Positions 26,651 to 34,900 of a stretch of 64,000 nucleotides of DNA are shown piece by piece. A program made the translations under genes and the position numbers. This DNA comes from Pseudomonas tensinigenes (GTDB lineage Bacteria > Pseudomonadota > Gammaproteobacteria > Pseudomonadales > Pseudomonadaceae). Numbering within the stretch: the stretch's first letter is position 1; every line of letters begins with the position of its first letter. The stretch lies in assembly GCF_014268445.2 (NCBI RefSeq), contig NZ_CP077089.1, forward strand, positions 2,225,501 through 2,289,500. The letters are read 5' to 3'. Under the pieces are notes generated by a model. It made no database searches and was not told the origin of the DNA. It was given only the letters and a program-made list of their open reading frames with translations.

Positions 26651-27373
26651 TTAGGCGGCTTGCAGTTGCCGGTCCATCGATTCAATGCACTCGCGCATCT
26701 GTTCGCGGCACTGATTGATGAGCATGGGCATGTCATCCATGGTCAATCCGGCTGTGGGAATTGCCGGCAATGAGCGTATGAGGATTTTCCCGCTGCGCCA
26801 GCGATTCAGACGCATGTGCTTGATGTAACTGCTGACGCAGACCGGAACGATCGGTACGCCGGCGGCGATCGCCATCTGGAACGCACCTTTCTTGAATGGC
26901 AGCAATTCTTCACCGAGGTTGCGCGTGCCTTCCGGGAACACCCAGATCGAGGTGTCTTCGTTCTGCAAGGTATTGGTCGTGGTGAGCATCGATTGGCGAG
27001 CCTTGTGCGCATTGCCACGGTCGATCAACACATTGCCGGCCAGCCAGAACAATTGTCCGAACAGCGGTACCCATTTCAGGCTCTTTTTGCCGATGCACAC
27101 GGTACGGCGTGGCACTACGTTGCCAAATACGAACAGGTCATAGTTCGATTGGTGGTTGGCGATGATCACGCAGCTGTCGGGTTTGTTCAGCAAACCGCTG
27201 ACATCGGATTTCACCCGTAAACGCAAAATACACATCGCCGGCAATGCGTAGAGGCGGGCGCACAAACGGCTGTTGTCCGGATTGAACGGGCGGCATATCC
27301 CGAGGATCACCCCGAGCACACCCGCTAAAATAAAGTGCAGGCCCATCAACAACATACGAAACAGGAACAGCAT
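26651..27373 (-). CDS. 1-acyl-sn-glycerol-3-phosphate acyltransferase (PlsC type)
   Basis: A 240-residue membrane-bound acyltransferase that makes phosphatidic acid from lysophosphatidic acid. The catalytic HxxxxD box reads NHQSNYD (about residue 75), and the substrate motif FPEGTRN is near residue 145. A hydrophobic N-terminal helix (LFLFRMLLMGLHFILAGVLG) anchors it. The start at 27373 is chosen to begin with this anchor; an ATG 20 codons upstream (27433) is also possible. It is monocistronic, with its own terminator. Pseudomonads have several PlsC paralogues, so no gene symbol is given. Confidence 0.9.
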   Translation of the reverse strand: MLFLFRMLLMGLHFILAGVLGVILGICRPFNPDNSRLCARLYALPAMCILRLRVKSDVSGLLNKPDSCVIIANHQSNYDLFVFGNVVPRRTVCIGKKSLKWVPLFGQLFWLAGNVLIDRGNAHKARQSMLTTTNTLQNEDTSIWVFPEGTRNLGEELLPFKKGAFQMAIAAGVPIVPVCVSSYIKHMRLNRWRSGKILIRSLPAIPTAGLTMDDMPMLINQCREQMRECIESMDRQLQAA

Positions 27374-27539
27374 TTTCAGGCCCCACCGGGACAAAAGGTG
27401 GCGCAGTGTACGGATGTGCACTGTTTTCGGCAATTGCCGCTATAGAGTCCGGAGATGACCGATGTTTAAGCGCATGTTTCCAAATGGAGGGTCAGACCTG
27501 TCCTAGAGCTGTCGCAGACTTTTAAACCTTGCGCGTATG

Positions 27540-27568
27540 AAAAAGCCCGACACGACGGTCGGGCTTTC
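27540..27568 (-). terminator. intrinsic terminator of the crotonase gene
   Basis: On the minus strand AAAGCCCGACCGTCGTGTCGGGCTTTTTC, 20 bases after the stop at 27590, forms a strong stem ending in T. Confidence 0.85.
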
Positions 27569-27589
27569 TTTACGTTCTTGAATCCAGGC

Positions 27590-28279
27590 TTAGCCCAGAT
27601 GCTCCTGATCCTGGATGATCGCGTTATCCAGCGCTTCCAGCAGTGCCTTACGGACTTTCAACTTGGTGTTCTTGTGCGCGAGCATGTTGATCTTCTTAAG
27701 TTGGCGCGCAGCGGCGAGGGCGGCACCTTGCAGCTCCTCGGCGGAAACCACCTTGTCGAGAAAACCGGCATCCACGGCGCTTTTCGGATCGAACATCTCG
27801 CCGTTGATCACCGAGCGGTGGAACGCCGAGCGACGCAGGCGATCACGGGCGAGCTCGATACCGGCGTGGTGCATGGTCATACCGATCTGCACTTCGTTCA
27901 GACCGATACTGAACGGGCCGTCGACACCGATACGGTAATCGGCAGACAACAGAATGAAAGCGCCCTTCGCCACGGCATGACCCGGGCAAGCGACGATCAC
28001 CGGGAACGGGTGAGAGAGCAGACGACGGGCTAGCGTCGAACCGGCAGTCACCAACGCTACCGCTTCTTTAGGGCCGGCGGTCATGACTTTCAGGTCATAG
28101 CCGCCGGACAAAATCCCCGGCTGACCGGTAATGATCACGATGGCACGATCCGTCACCGCCTGATCCAGCGCCGCGTTGAATGCCGCAATCACGTCCGGAG
28201 AAATGGCATTGACCTTGCCGTTGCTCAAGGTCAGGGTCGCGATACCGTCTTCGAGGTGGTAGGAAATCAACTCACTCAT
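27590..28279 (-). CDS. crotonase-family enoyl-CoA hydratase/isomerase
   Basis: A 229-residue crotonase-fold protein. The first oxyanion-hole segment reads GILSGGYDLKVM, the second GHAVAKGAFILLSADYRIG, and NEVQIGMTMHHAG supplies one Glu at a hydratase position. The Glu usual for the second catalytic acid is not obvious, so an isomerase or hydrolase activity is possible. AAGGAA lies 9 bases before the ATG. It is alone, not next to other beta-oxidation genes, and ends at a terminator. Confidence 0.88.
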   Translation of the reverse strand: MSELISYHLEDGIATLTLSNGKVNAISPDVIAAFNAALDQAVTDRAIVIITGQPGILSGGYDLKVMTAGPKEAVALVTAGSTLARRLLSHPFPVIVACPGHAVAKGAFILLSADYRIGVDGPFSIGLNEVQIGMTMHHAGIELARDRLRRSAFHRSVINGEMFDPKSAVDAGFLDKVVSAEELQGAALAAARQLKKINMLAHKNTKLKVRKALLEALDNAIIQDQEHLG

Positions 28280-28507
28280 GACGCTATTCCTTGTAAGAAA
28301 GATGGGCAGACGTTACCCACCGCCGCAGGCCAGGTAAAGCGCCGTGACTGACCCGCCAGTCACCGTTTCACGGCCCATCCAGCGTGGCGAGGCATTGCGC
28401 TTCTATATAGAAGGGCCGCGCCCACCGAAGATTGGCCGGTTTGCCATGGCCTGCCAGCGGGCAAAACGACTTTTTCTCTTAACCGCATGAAAATTCTGAA
28501 AAAAAGT

Positions 28508-28536
28508 TTGCCATCGCAAAAGCTTTCGACTACATT
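28508..28536 (+). promoter_or_regulatory. sigma-70 promoter of tRNA-Ser
   Basis: TTGCCA (-35) and TACATT (-10) are separated by 17 bp and followed by a GC-rich discriminator (AGCGCGCC), as in stringently controlled stable-RNA promoters. Transcription would begin about 33 bases before the mature tRNA. Confidence 0.75.
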
Positions 28537-28575
28537 AGCGCGCCTCGACAGACAGAACATGTTTGAAGAGATACG

Positions 28576-28664
28576 GTGAAGTGTCCGAGTGGCTTAAGGA
28601 GCACGCCTGGAAAGTGTGTATACAGGAAACTGTATCGAGAGTTCGAATCTCTCCTTCACCGCCA
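28576..28664 (+). tRNA. tRNA-Ser (anticodon GGA)
   Basis: An 89-base cloverleaf with acceptor stem GGTGAAG/CTTCACC, discriminator G and encoded CCA. The anticodon loop CTGGAAA gives GGA at 28610-28612, reading UCC and UCU. The long variable arm (ACAGGAAACTGT) marks a class II serine tRNA, and the T arm GAGAGTTCGAATCTCTC is perfect. Confidence 0.97.
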
Positions 28665-28676
28665 CATTCAGTACAC

Positions 28677-28710
28677 AAAACCCCTGATTTCGAAAGAAGT
28701 CAGGGGTTTT
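28677..28710 (+). terminator. terminator of tRNA-Ser
   Basis: AAAACCCCTGA pairs with TCAGGGGTTTT, 12 bases after the CCA end. Confidence 0.85.
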
Positions 28711-28807
28711 GTGGTTTCTGGCGTCTGGATTTTATTGGCTGTGCAGTGATGTCTGCTGTGACCGAATACAATTGCGGGCTTATTTATCAGTAAAGGGACG
28801 ACATTTC

Positions 28808-29128
28808 ATGATCATTTCCAGCACTCACACCATCGAAGGCCGGCAGATCACTGCATATCTGGACATTGTCAGTGCCGAGTCGGTGCAGGGGGTCAATGTG
28901 ATCCGTGACATGTTTGCCGGTATGCGCGATTTTTTCGGGGGGCGTTCGCAGACGCTGGAGCGGGCGTTGAAGGAGGCGCGTATTCAGGCGACTGAGGAAA
29001 TCAGGGAGCGGGCGCGTGCTCTGCAGGCGGACGCGGTGGTCGGAGTGGACTTCGAGATCAGCATGCCCGGTGGCAAGGGCGGGATGGTTGTGGTGTTTGC
29101 GACGGGGACGGCCGTGAAGTTGCGCTGA
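28808..29128 (+). CDS. YbjQ/UPF0145 family protein
   Basis: A 106-residue soluble protein of the YbjQ family, which forms pentameric beta-rich rings of unknown function. Typical features are the N-terminal strand IISSTHTIEG, the middle helix RSQTLERALKEARIQATEEI and the strand ADAVVGVDFEISMPG. The start at 28808 (MIISSTHTIEG) matches the family; AAAGGGACG lies about 12 bases upstream. Family members are sometimes described as putative heavy-metal binders, but no metal motif is visible here. Confidence 0.88.
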   Translation: MIISSTHTIEGRQITAYLDIVSAESVQGVNVIRDMFAGMRDFFGGRSQTLERALKEARIQATEEIRERARALQADAVVGVDFEISMPGGKGGMVVVFATGTAVKLR

Positions 29129-29188
29129 ATGTTGATCGCCAGGCAAGTGAGCCCATCCAGATAATGAATGGGCTCTTTTTCTATGCCA

Positions 29189-29473
29189 TCAGCCCTGTGG
29201 CTTGAGGGTCACAGCGCCTTTAGCGTCATAGGTCAGCGGCGTGTCGATGGCGACAAGCGCAGGTGTGTCGGAAGGTTGACTCGGTTGCACCGGCTGGCTT
29301 GGATGGTAAATGACGCTAGGCTGCAGAACCGGCGTATCGGGGCCCGGATATTTGATGGTGATTTCACCGGAAGCGATCTTTTCCTTGAGTTTTTCCGCCC
29401 CGGCTTTGCCGGCTGCGATTTGTTCGTCCGTGAGCTTTACGACGGGTAGATTCGGGAATCCGTTGATTTGCAT
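29189..29473 (-). CDS. small hypothetical protein, Pro-rich
   Basis: A 94-residue protein starting MQINGFPNLPVVKLTD, with AAGGAGAG just upstream, which favours this start over one 28 codons earlier. A helix (AAGKAGAEKLKEKIASG) is followed by a Pro/Ser/Gln-rich linker and a short C-terminal strand (PLTYDAKGAVTLKP). There is no signal peptide or known domain. Function unknown. Confidence 0.65.
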   Translation of the reverse strand: MQINGFPNLPVVKLTDEQIAAGKAGAEKLKEKIASGEITIKYPGPDTPVLQPSVIYHPSQPVQPSQPSDTPALVAIDTPLTYDAKGAVTLKPQG

Positions 29474-29713
29474 GTTCTCTCCTTGAGATTCATTTGTATG
29501 AAGAAGGGCAACGGCCTGCCTCCGGAATTCTTTAGTAATGCGGGACCAACGGTTCATCGTCGAGTTTGATTTTTGTAGGCCATTCGTCGGGCTTCAGCTG
29601 ATATGAACAACAAGTCCAGGAATGACCGACTAGTCTCAAAAACCATGGAGGTCGATATTTTTTCAGGCAAAAGGTTTTTTGCCGGTCTCGGCCTGTTACG
29701 AAGGGGCGAAGAT

Positions 29714-29902
29714 ATGACTGATCCGTATATCGAAGACGATGGCGCTGAGTTTTCCTTCAACAACTGCGTACGGTGCGGCCAGACCGAGTACCAGTCAGGT
29801 TTTGGCGAGGATCCGGTGCAGATCGGCAAAATCAAATCCACGGCACCGAAAGGACCGAAGGCGAAATTTCTCCCCAAGGTCACCCCGCGAGCCAGAAAAT
29901 AA
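29714..29902 (+). CDS. small hypothetical protein with a CxxC pair
   Basis: A 62-residue protein beginning MTDPYIEDDGAEFSF. Acidic at first, it then has CVRCGQTEYQSG, a possible half zinc ribbon, and a basic tail (PKGPKAKFLPKVTPRARK). AAGGGG 8 bases upstream supports the ATG at 29714; in-frame starts at 29603 and 29645 would add a basic leader and cannot be excluded. A terminator follows. No family recognised. Confidence 0.6.
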   Translation: MTDPYIEDDGAEFSFNNCVRCGQTEYQSGFGEDPVQIGKIKSTAPKGPKAKFLPKVTPRARK

Positions 29903-29915
29903 TCTTTGTCTGAAT

Positions 29916-29942
29916 AACCCCGTCATCGAGCGGGTTTTTTTA
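29916..29942 (+). terminator. terminator after the CxxC protein gene
   Basis: CCCG, loop TCATCGAG, CGGG, then seven T. Confidence 0.75.
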
Positions 29943-30057
29943 TGACTGTGCGTGTGAAGAAATTTCTTACAGTTGATGACGGCAAATCAATTTGCTTTCA
30001 CAAACTTTTCACGTCTACCGCAGTAGGGTGAAGCCATCCGTTAGAAAGCAAGTCTCC

Positions 30058-30086
30058 AGCCCGTCTCCCCAGCGGGCTTTTTTTTG
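30058..30086 (+). terminator. second, orphan terminator (possible small RNA end)
   Basis: AGCCCG, loop TCTCCCCAG, CGGGCT, then eight T. It lies about 115 bases after the previous terminator with no coding frame between. The 30 bases before it contain GAAAGCAAGTCTCC, so a short RNA starting near 29980-30010 is possible. Confidence 0.65.
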
Positions 30087-30224
30087 CCTGTCATAAAACC
30101 TTTTCCGGAATCGCTGTCCAATCGGCGCCAAGTGCGCGAAGCCACTGATTTCGGCTGGACTTTTTCGCGGCGACGGCATTAAATCCCGGCCCTTTTTGTC
30201 ATCCCAATTTTTGAGGTTTTCGTC

Positions 30225-30596
30225 ATGCGTTTAACACTGCCTGCTCTGGTTCTGGGGCTTCTGGTTGCTCAAGGTGCAATGGCTGCTGGCGATGGTACTG
30301 CGGCGCTGGGCGGTGGTCTGGGGGGCGCGCTGGGTAATGTCGTCGGCCAGAAAATGGGCGGCAGCACTGGCGCGGCAATCGGTGCTGGCGTAGCAGGCGC
30401 GGCGGGCAGCGCTATGGCGGCGCGCAAGGGTAGCCGGACCAAAGCGGCGATTGGCGGCGGTGTTGGCGCGGCCGGTGGTTCAGTGATCGGCAACAGCCTG
30501 GGCGGCAAGACTGGCGCCACGATTGGTGCAGGCCTGGGCGGTGCGGCTGGCGGCGCAGTGGGCAGCAACTTGTCCAAAGGTCACAAGCGTCACTGA
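30225..30596 (+). CDS. exported glycine-zipper protein, copy 1
   Basis: A 123-residue protein with a signal peptide (MRLTLPALVLGLLVAQGAMA) and a mature part made almost wholly of glycine zippers: repeated GGALGNVVG and GGAAGGAVG motifs from residue 30 to 115. The segment AARKGSRTKAAIGG interrupts the zippers, and a basic tail (SKGHKRH) ends the chain. Such proteins insert helices into the outer or inner membrane; several are osmotically inducible lipoproteins, but no lipobox Cys is seen here. The next plus-strand gene is a close paralogue. Confidence 0.8.
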   Translation: MRLTLPALVLGLLVAQGAMAAGDGTAALGGGLGGALGNVVGQKMGGSTGAAIGAGVAGAAGSAMAARKGSRTKAAIGGGVGAAGGSVIGNSLGGKTGATIGAGLGGAAGGAVGSNLSKGHKRH

Positions 30597-30613
30597 GACT
30601 GATCGTTTGTCCG

Positions 30614-30642
30614 AAAAAGCCCGGCTCGATGTCGGGCTTTTT
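30614..30642 (+). terminator. terminator of glycine-zipper gene 1
   Basis: AAAAAGCCCG / CGGGCTTTTT stem with T tail, 18 bases after the stop. Confidence 0.85.
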
Positions 30643-30733
30643 CATGGCTGAACGTTTTCCCCGTTCGACTCTCCAATCTCACATAGGCCCATGTCTGGGC
30701 GGACTGTCCCGCTTCGGGAACTGTGAGGTTCAT

Positions 30734-31153
30734 ATGCGCTTGTCATTATCTGCACTGTTTTTCGGTTTGCTGGTAGCACAAGGGGCGATGGCCGCTGGTG
30801 ATGGCACCGCCGCTGTGGGTGGCGGCCTGGGCGGCGCGCTCGGTAATGTGGTCGGTGGACAACTCGGTGGCAGTACTGGCGCGGCGGTAGGTGCAGGCGT
30901 TGGCGGCGCGGCCGGCAGTGCCGTCGGGGCGAACAAACGCAATCGAACCGAAGCTGCCATTGGCGGTGGTCTCGGCGCGGCGGGCGGCTCGGTCGTCGGC
31001 AACAGCCTCGGCGGCTCTACGGGTTCGACCATTGGCGCAGGGTTGGGCGGCGCGGCGGGTGGTGCGGTCGGTAATAACCTCGGTGACGATGGTGGATCTC
31101 ATTCGGGCGGCGGTCATAAGCACAAGAACAAACATAAAAACCGCCATCATTGA
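30734..31153 (+). CDS. exported glycine-zipper protein, copy 2
   Basis: A 139-residue paralogue of the preceding gene: signal peptide MRLSLSALFFGLLVAQGAMA, the same AAGDGTAAVGGGLGGALGNV opening and matching zipper units. The insert here is GANKRNRTEAAIGG. The C-terminal tail differs, with GDDGGSHSGGGHKHKNKHKN and more His/Lys, a possible metal- or surface-binding end. The pair probably arose by tandem duplication. The start at 30734 begins with the signal peptide; each gene has its own terminator. Confidence 0.8.
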   Translation: MRLSLSALFFGLLVAQGAMAAGDGTAAVGGGLGGALGNVVGGQLGGSTGAAVGAGVGGAAGSAVGANKRNRTEAAIGGGLGAAGGSVVGNSLGGSTGSTIGAGLGGAAGGAVGNNLGDDGGSHSGGGHKHKNKHKNRHH

Positions 31154-31168
31154 TGGTGGGTTAAACGG

Positions 31169-31193
31169 AAACCCGGCATTTGCCGGGTTTTTT
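31169..31193 (+). terminator. terminator of glycine-zipper gene 2
   Basis: AAACCCGGCA / TGCCGGGTTT stem followed by further T. Confidence 0.85.
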
Positions 31194-31274
31194 GCATTTG
31201 CTCGTCGGACTCCGGAACGATTGGCTGTAGGGCTTTTCGAACGTTTTACACGCCACGAGATGATGAGGTTTGCC

Positions 31275-31442
31275 ATGACTCCTGAAACTGAAGGCAAGGA
31301 AGAGAAAGGCTCAAGTGGACTGCCGTTTATCAATGATCCGGGGAATGAGGATCCGGGGTCGTTGATGGATGATGCGACGGTGCCGTTGAATGATTCGGAT
31401 GAGGCGGATATGGAGTATGAAGAGGACGAGGATGAGCAGTGA
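31275..31442 (+). CDS. 55-residue acidic protein
   Basis: A tiny very acidic protein (MTPETEGKEEKGSSGLPF..., then NDPGNEDPGSLMDDA and a Glu/Asp-rich end). GAGG lies about 8 bases before the ATG at 31275. Similar short proteins with the PGNEDPGSLMDD core occur in pseudomonads and have been labelled serine kinase/phosphatase, but nothing here supports catalysis: it is too short and looks disordered. An in-frame ATG five codons upstream is possible. It ends at its own terminator. Confidence 0.65.
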   Translation: MTPETEGKEEKGSSGLPFINDPGNEDPGSLMDDATVPLNDSDEADMEYEEDEDEQ

Positions 31443-31480
31443 GGGGGAATAGGTTGGGTTGAAAGCCTGGAACTGGTTTT

Positions 31481-31507
31481 AAGGGCCTGAGTGAGCAGGC
31501 CCTTTTT
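31481..31507 (+). terminator. terminator of the acidic-protein gene
   Basis: AAGGGCCTG, loop AGTGAG, CAGGCCCTT, then TTTG. It separates the plus-strand gene from the convergent Rhs immunity gene. Confidence 0.8.
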
Positions 31508-31517
31508 GTGGTCGTGT

Positions 31518-31946
31518 CTAATTGGTTTCTTTTGAGTCAACCAATACATATAGGTTACTTATGCCAGACATTTTTTTGATTTTTTTAAGCTTTAAATATT
31601 CTTCGAGTTCTTTTTTAATGGTTTCTTCATCGCAATATTTTCTATGTTTCGAGGGTCTGTCACGAGCGAAGTTGTATAGGCGCCAAGTATCAAACCCATT
31701 GATTTCACCGTTTGGGCCATAGTCAAAATCTACGCTTCCTGTCGATAAATTGATGCGGCAGCCAATACCATGCAATTCATATTTAACGCCTCGAGTAATT
31801 CTCCCGCATCGCTTTATTGCCTTGGTGCGCCAAAGCCTTCGAATGTCTCGAGTGCCAAATTTGCGCTCAAATATCAGCGTGCTGGACTCCACCATGGAGA
31901 TGAAATCATTTATCAGGATGTCCAAAGTTTCATTTTGATCGCTCAT
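31518..31946 (-). CDS. probable immunity protein for the Rhs toxin (DUF6896-like)
   Basis: A 142-residue soluble protein beginning MSDQNETLDILINDFISMVE. Its core KYELHGIGCRINLSTG and VDFDYGPNGEINGFDTWRLYNF resembles what I recall of the DUF6896 family, though the assignment is tentative. It is visibly AT-rich compared with the rest of the window. Its ATG overlaps the Rhs stop codon as ATGA, the arrangement expected for a toxin and its cognate immunity gene. It presumably binds and blocks the ParB-like tip of the Rhs protein in the cytoplasm. Confidence 0.75.
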   Translation of the reverse strand: MSDQNETLDILINDFISMVESSTLIFERKFGTRDIRRLWRTKAIKRCGRITRGVKYELHGIGCRINLSTGSVDFDYGPNGEINGFDTWRLYNFARDRPSKHRKYCDEETIKKELEEYLKLKKIKKMSGISNLYVLVDSKETN

Positions 31947-34900
31947 CTTCTTCTCCGATGCTCCAATCTGTCTAAACCTACGTTGTTCGCGGACTCTATT
32001 ACATCTTCAATACTGTTTAGAGTTCTGTCGTATTTTATAAGATCGGTTATGAGTTTGATTGTCACATTTGTTGAGGTTTGCCGTGCGGCTGCTGCGCGAT
32101 GGTGTCCGTCCAAAATATATAGGTTGCCGTCATGTTCTATGACATCGATGGGATCTTCTGGGTCGTATCCGTTGCGCATTTTATTTTTATAATCCTCGAC
32201 TTTCTTGGTTGAGGTCTTTCCCTCTATTGTATGTATTCGCTTCAAAGTTTTTGGATCTATATTGTGAGCAATTTCCGGTAGTTTCGGCTCTCCTTCATCA
32301 ACCTTAACCCCATCACTTCCACCCGGCACCTCACACCCAGGCTTATTCGGCGGCGGGCAGTTGGAGTTCAACCCCAACGGATCCACCCATCCCGTCGGAT
32401 TCGGTACGTACTGGTACTGGTTCAGCCCACCGGCCAACTTGATCGGGTCCGGCGTCAGATACCGCCCCAATCTCGGGTCGTAATACCGATGCCGGTTGTA
32501 ATGCAGGCCGCTTTCCCCGTCGAAGTATTGCCCCTGAAAGCGTAGCGGCTGGTTCAGGTAGTCTTCGCCGGCCAGGGTCAGCGCGGCGACTTTGCCGTAG
32601 GCGTCGTATTGCGCTGACCAGACGATGTCGCCGCTGTAGTCGGTGAGTTCCTGCGGGGTGCCGAGGTGGTCGAGTTGGTAGTAGAACGGGCAGGCCTTTT
32701 TCGGGCCTTTGCCGTCGAGCAGCGCGAGGGGGCGGAAGGTGCCGGGTTCGTAGACGTAGCTGCGGTATTCGTTTTCGCTGCTTTCGGCGACGAGGTGGTC
32801 GCCTTGCCAGAAGAACTCGGTGGTCTCGCCGTTGACGGTTTTGCGGATGCGTCGGCCGAAAGCGTCGTAGGCGTAAGTCGCGGTCTGGCCGTCGGGGCGG
32901 GTCAGGCCGATCAGGCGGTGCTGGCAGTCGTAGCGGTATTCGGTGACGAGTTTTTGTCCGCTGCCGCGGCGTTCGCGGATCAGGTTGCCGAAGGCGTCGT
33001 AGTCGTAATGGCGGTCGCCCTGCATCAGCAGGCGGTTGCCCTTGATCTGGCTCGGGCCAGGACGGTCCTGCATCAGCAGGTTGCCGGCCGGGTCGTGGGC
33101 GAAGAATTCCGGCAGTTCGTCGCGCGAGTGACGTACGCGGATCAGCCGATCGAGGGCATCGTAGCCGTAGGTACGCTGGCCGTGGCGGGTGTCGGCGATG
33201 TGCGCCAGATTGCCGTTGGCGCTGTAGGCATAATCGCGGCGGTACAGTGAATCGTGCTGATGGCCTACAGTGTGGGCGAGTAATCGTCCCTGGTCGTCGT
33301 AGGCATATTCGCTGAGCAGCAGACCTTGCTGGCGTTGTTGTTCGCGGCCCGACTGGTAGACATGCCGGGTCAGCGATGCGCCATTGAGGTCGATGGCGGC
33401 CAGCGCCCCGCCCTTGGCGTAGTGATAGTCGAGTTTGCTGTTGTCCGGCAGGCGCATGCGCTGGAGCTGGCCGCAGGCGTCGTAGCTGTAGCGCAGGGTG
33501 CCCCAGCCCTGATGTTCGGTGATCAGCCGGTCCTGACGGTCGTACTCGAAGGCCAGCGGGTGTTGCTGACCGTCGTCGACCCCAATCAAACGGCCGAGGC
33601 GGTCGTATTGATAGCTGACCTTGATGCCGTCGGGCAGGGTTTTGGCCAGAAGACGCCCGGCAGCATCGCGCTCATAAGCGGTGAGCAAACAAGAGCCGTC
33701 ATCCCCGAACTCGGTCTTCTCCAGCAGATGGCCGTTGAGGTCATAGGCGTACGCCGTGAGACGGCCATCAAAACCGCTTTCCTGACGAATCAACCCGGTC
33801 GGCGTGTAGTCCAGCCGGTACTTTTCCCCGGACTCGTTTTCGATCTCGGTGAGCAGCAGTTGCGCATGGTCGTAGCGGTACTGCACCCGCGTGCCGTCGG
33901 GGTTGATCCGCCGCGAGACCAGGTGCAGGTCGTCGTCGTATTCGTAGCGGGTGATGCGCCCCAGCTCATCGCGCTCGGCGGTGACCTGACCGTAGGCGCC
34001 GTAGCTGTAGGCGCGGGTGCTGCCGGTAGGAAATATCGTCTGAATCAGTCGGCCAACGGCGTCCCAGTGCTGACGGGTGACCGCACCGTGTTCGTCGGCG
34101 GTTGTGGTCCGTCGCCCCAGCGCGTCGTAGGAAAAACGCCGCACGCCACCGTCGGGCAAGGTCTCTTCGATGAGTTGGCCGAGGGCATTCCAGACCAAGC
34201 GATGCCGACTGCTGTCCGGGTAGCGGATCGACAGCAACTGACCCCGGGTGTCGTAGTAGTAATGGGTAACCTGACCGTCAGGATCGACCGCTTCGGTGAC
34301 ATCGCCCTCGGCATTGCGTCGGTAGATCCACACGGCGTCGCCGCGAGAACGTTTGTGCAGGAAACCGTTGCGATACTCGTAGGACGTGGGGGCCTCGTCC
34401 GGCGGAATCAGCGCAATCAGCCGTCCGACCTCGTCGTAGCGGTATTCGGTGACCGCGCCCAAGGCATCCTGCTCGGCAATCAAGCGCCCCGAGGAGTCAT
34501 AGGCCTTGAGCTGTTCACCGCCGTCAGCCTCGACCTTGCGCACCAGCCGCGCACGCTCGTCGTGGACGTAAACCTCTTCGGTGCCATCGACGTAATGCAC
34601 CGCGACACTGCCGTCGTCGTTCCAGACGTAGCGCGTGTCCATCTGCGAAAACGACGCCCAGTGGCGCACGCACCGTGCGGCTTTCCCCGAGCGCTCCCAC
34701 TCCCAGAAGAAACTCGCGCCGCCGGCCAGCTGCCGCTGCAGGATTACGTGGGCGTCGTCGTAGTCGTAACGCTCGCTGTCACCAACGGCGTTGCTGGCCT
34801 CGATCAGGTGCTGATAAGCGTCGTAGCGGTAACTGACCAGCGCTTGTTCAGTTACCCACTCTGCGTTCTGAAAAACCTGGTAATCCACACCCAGCAACTG

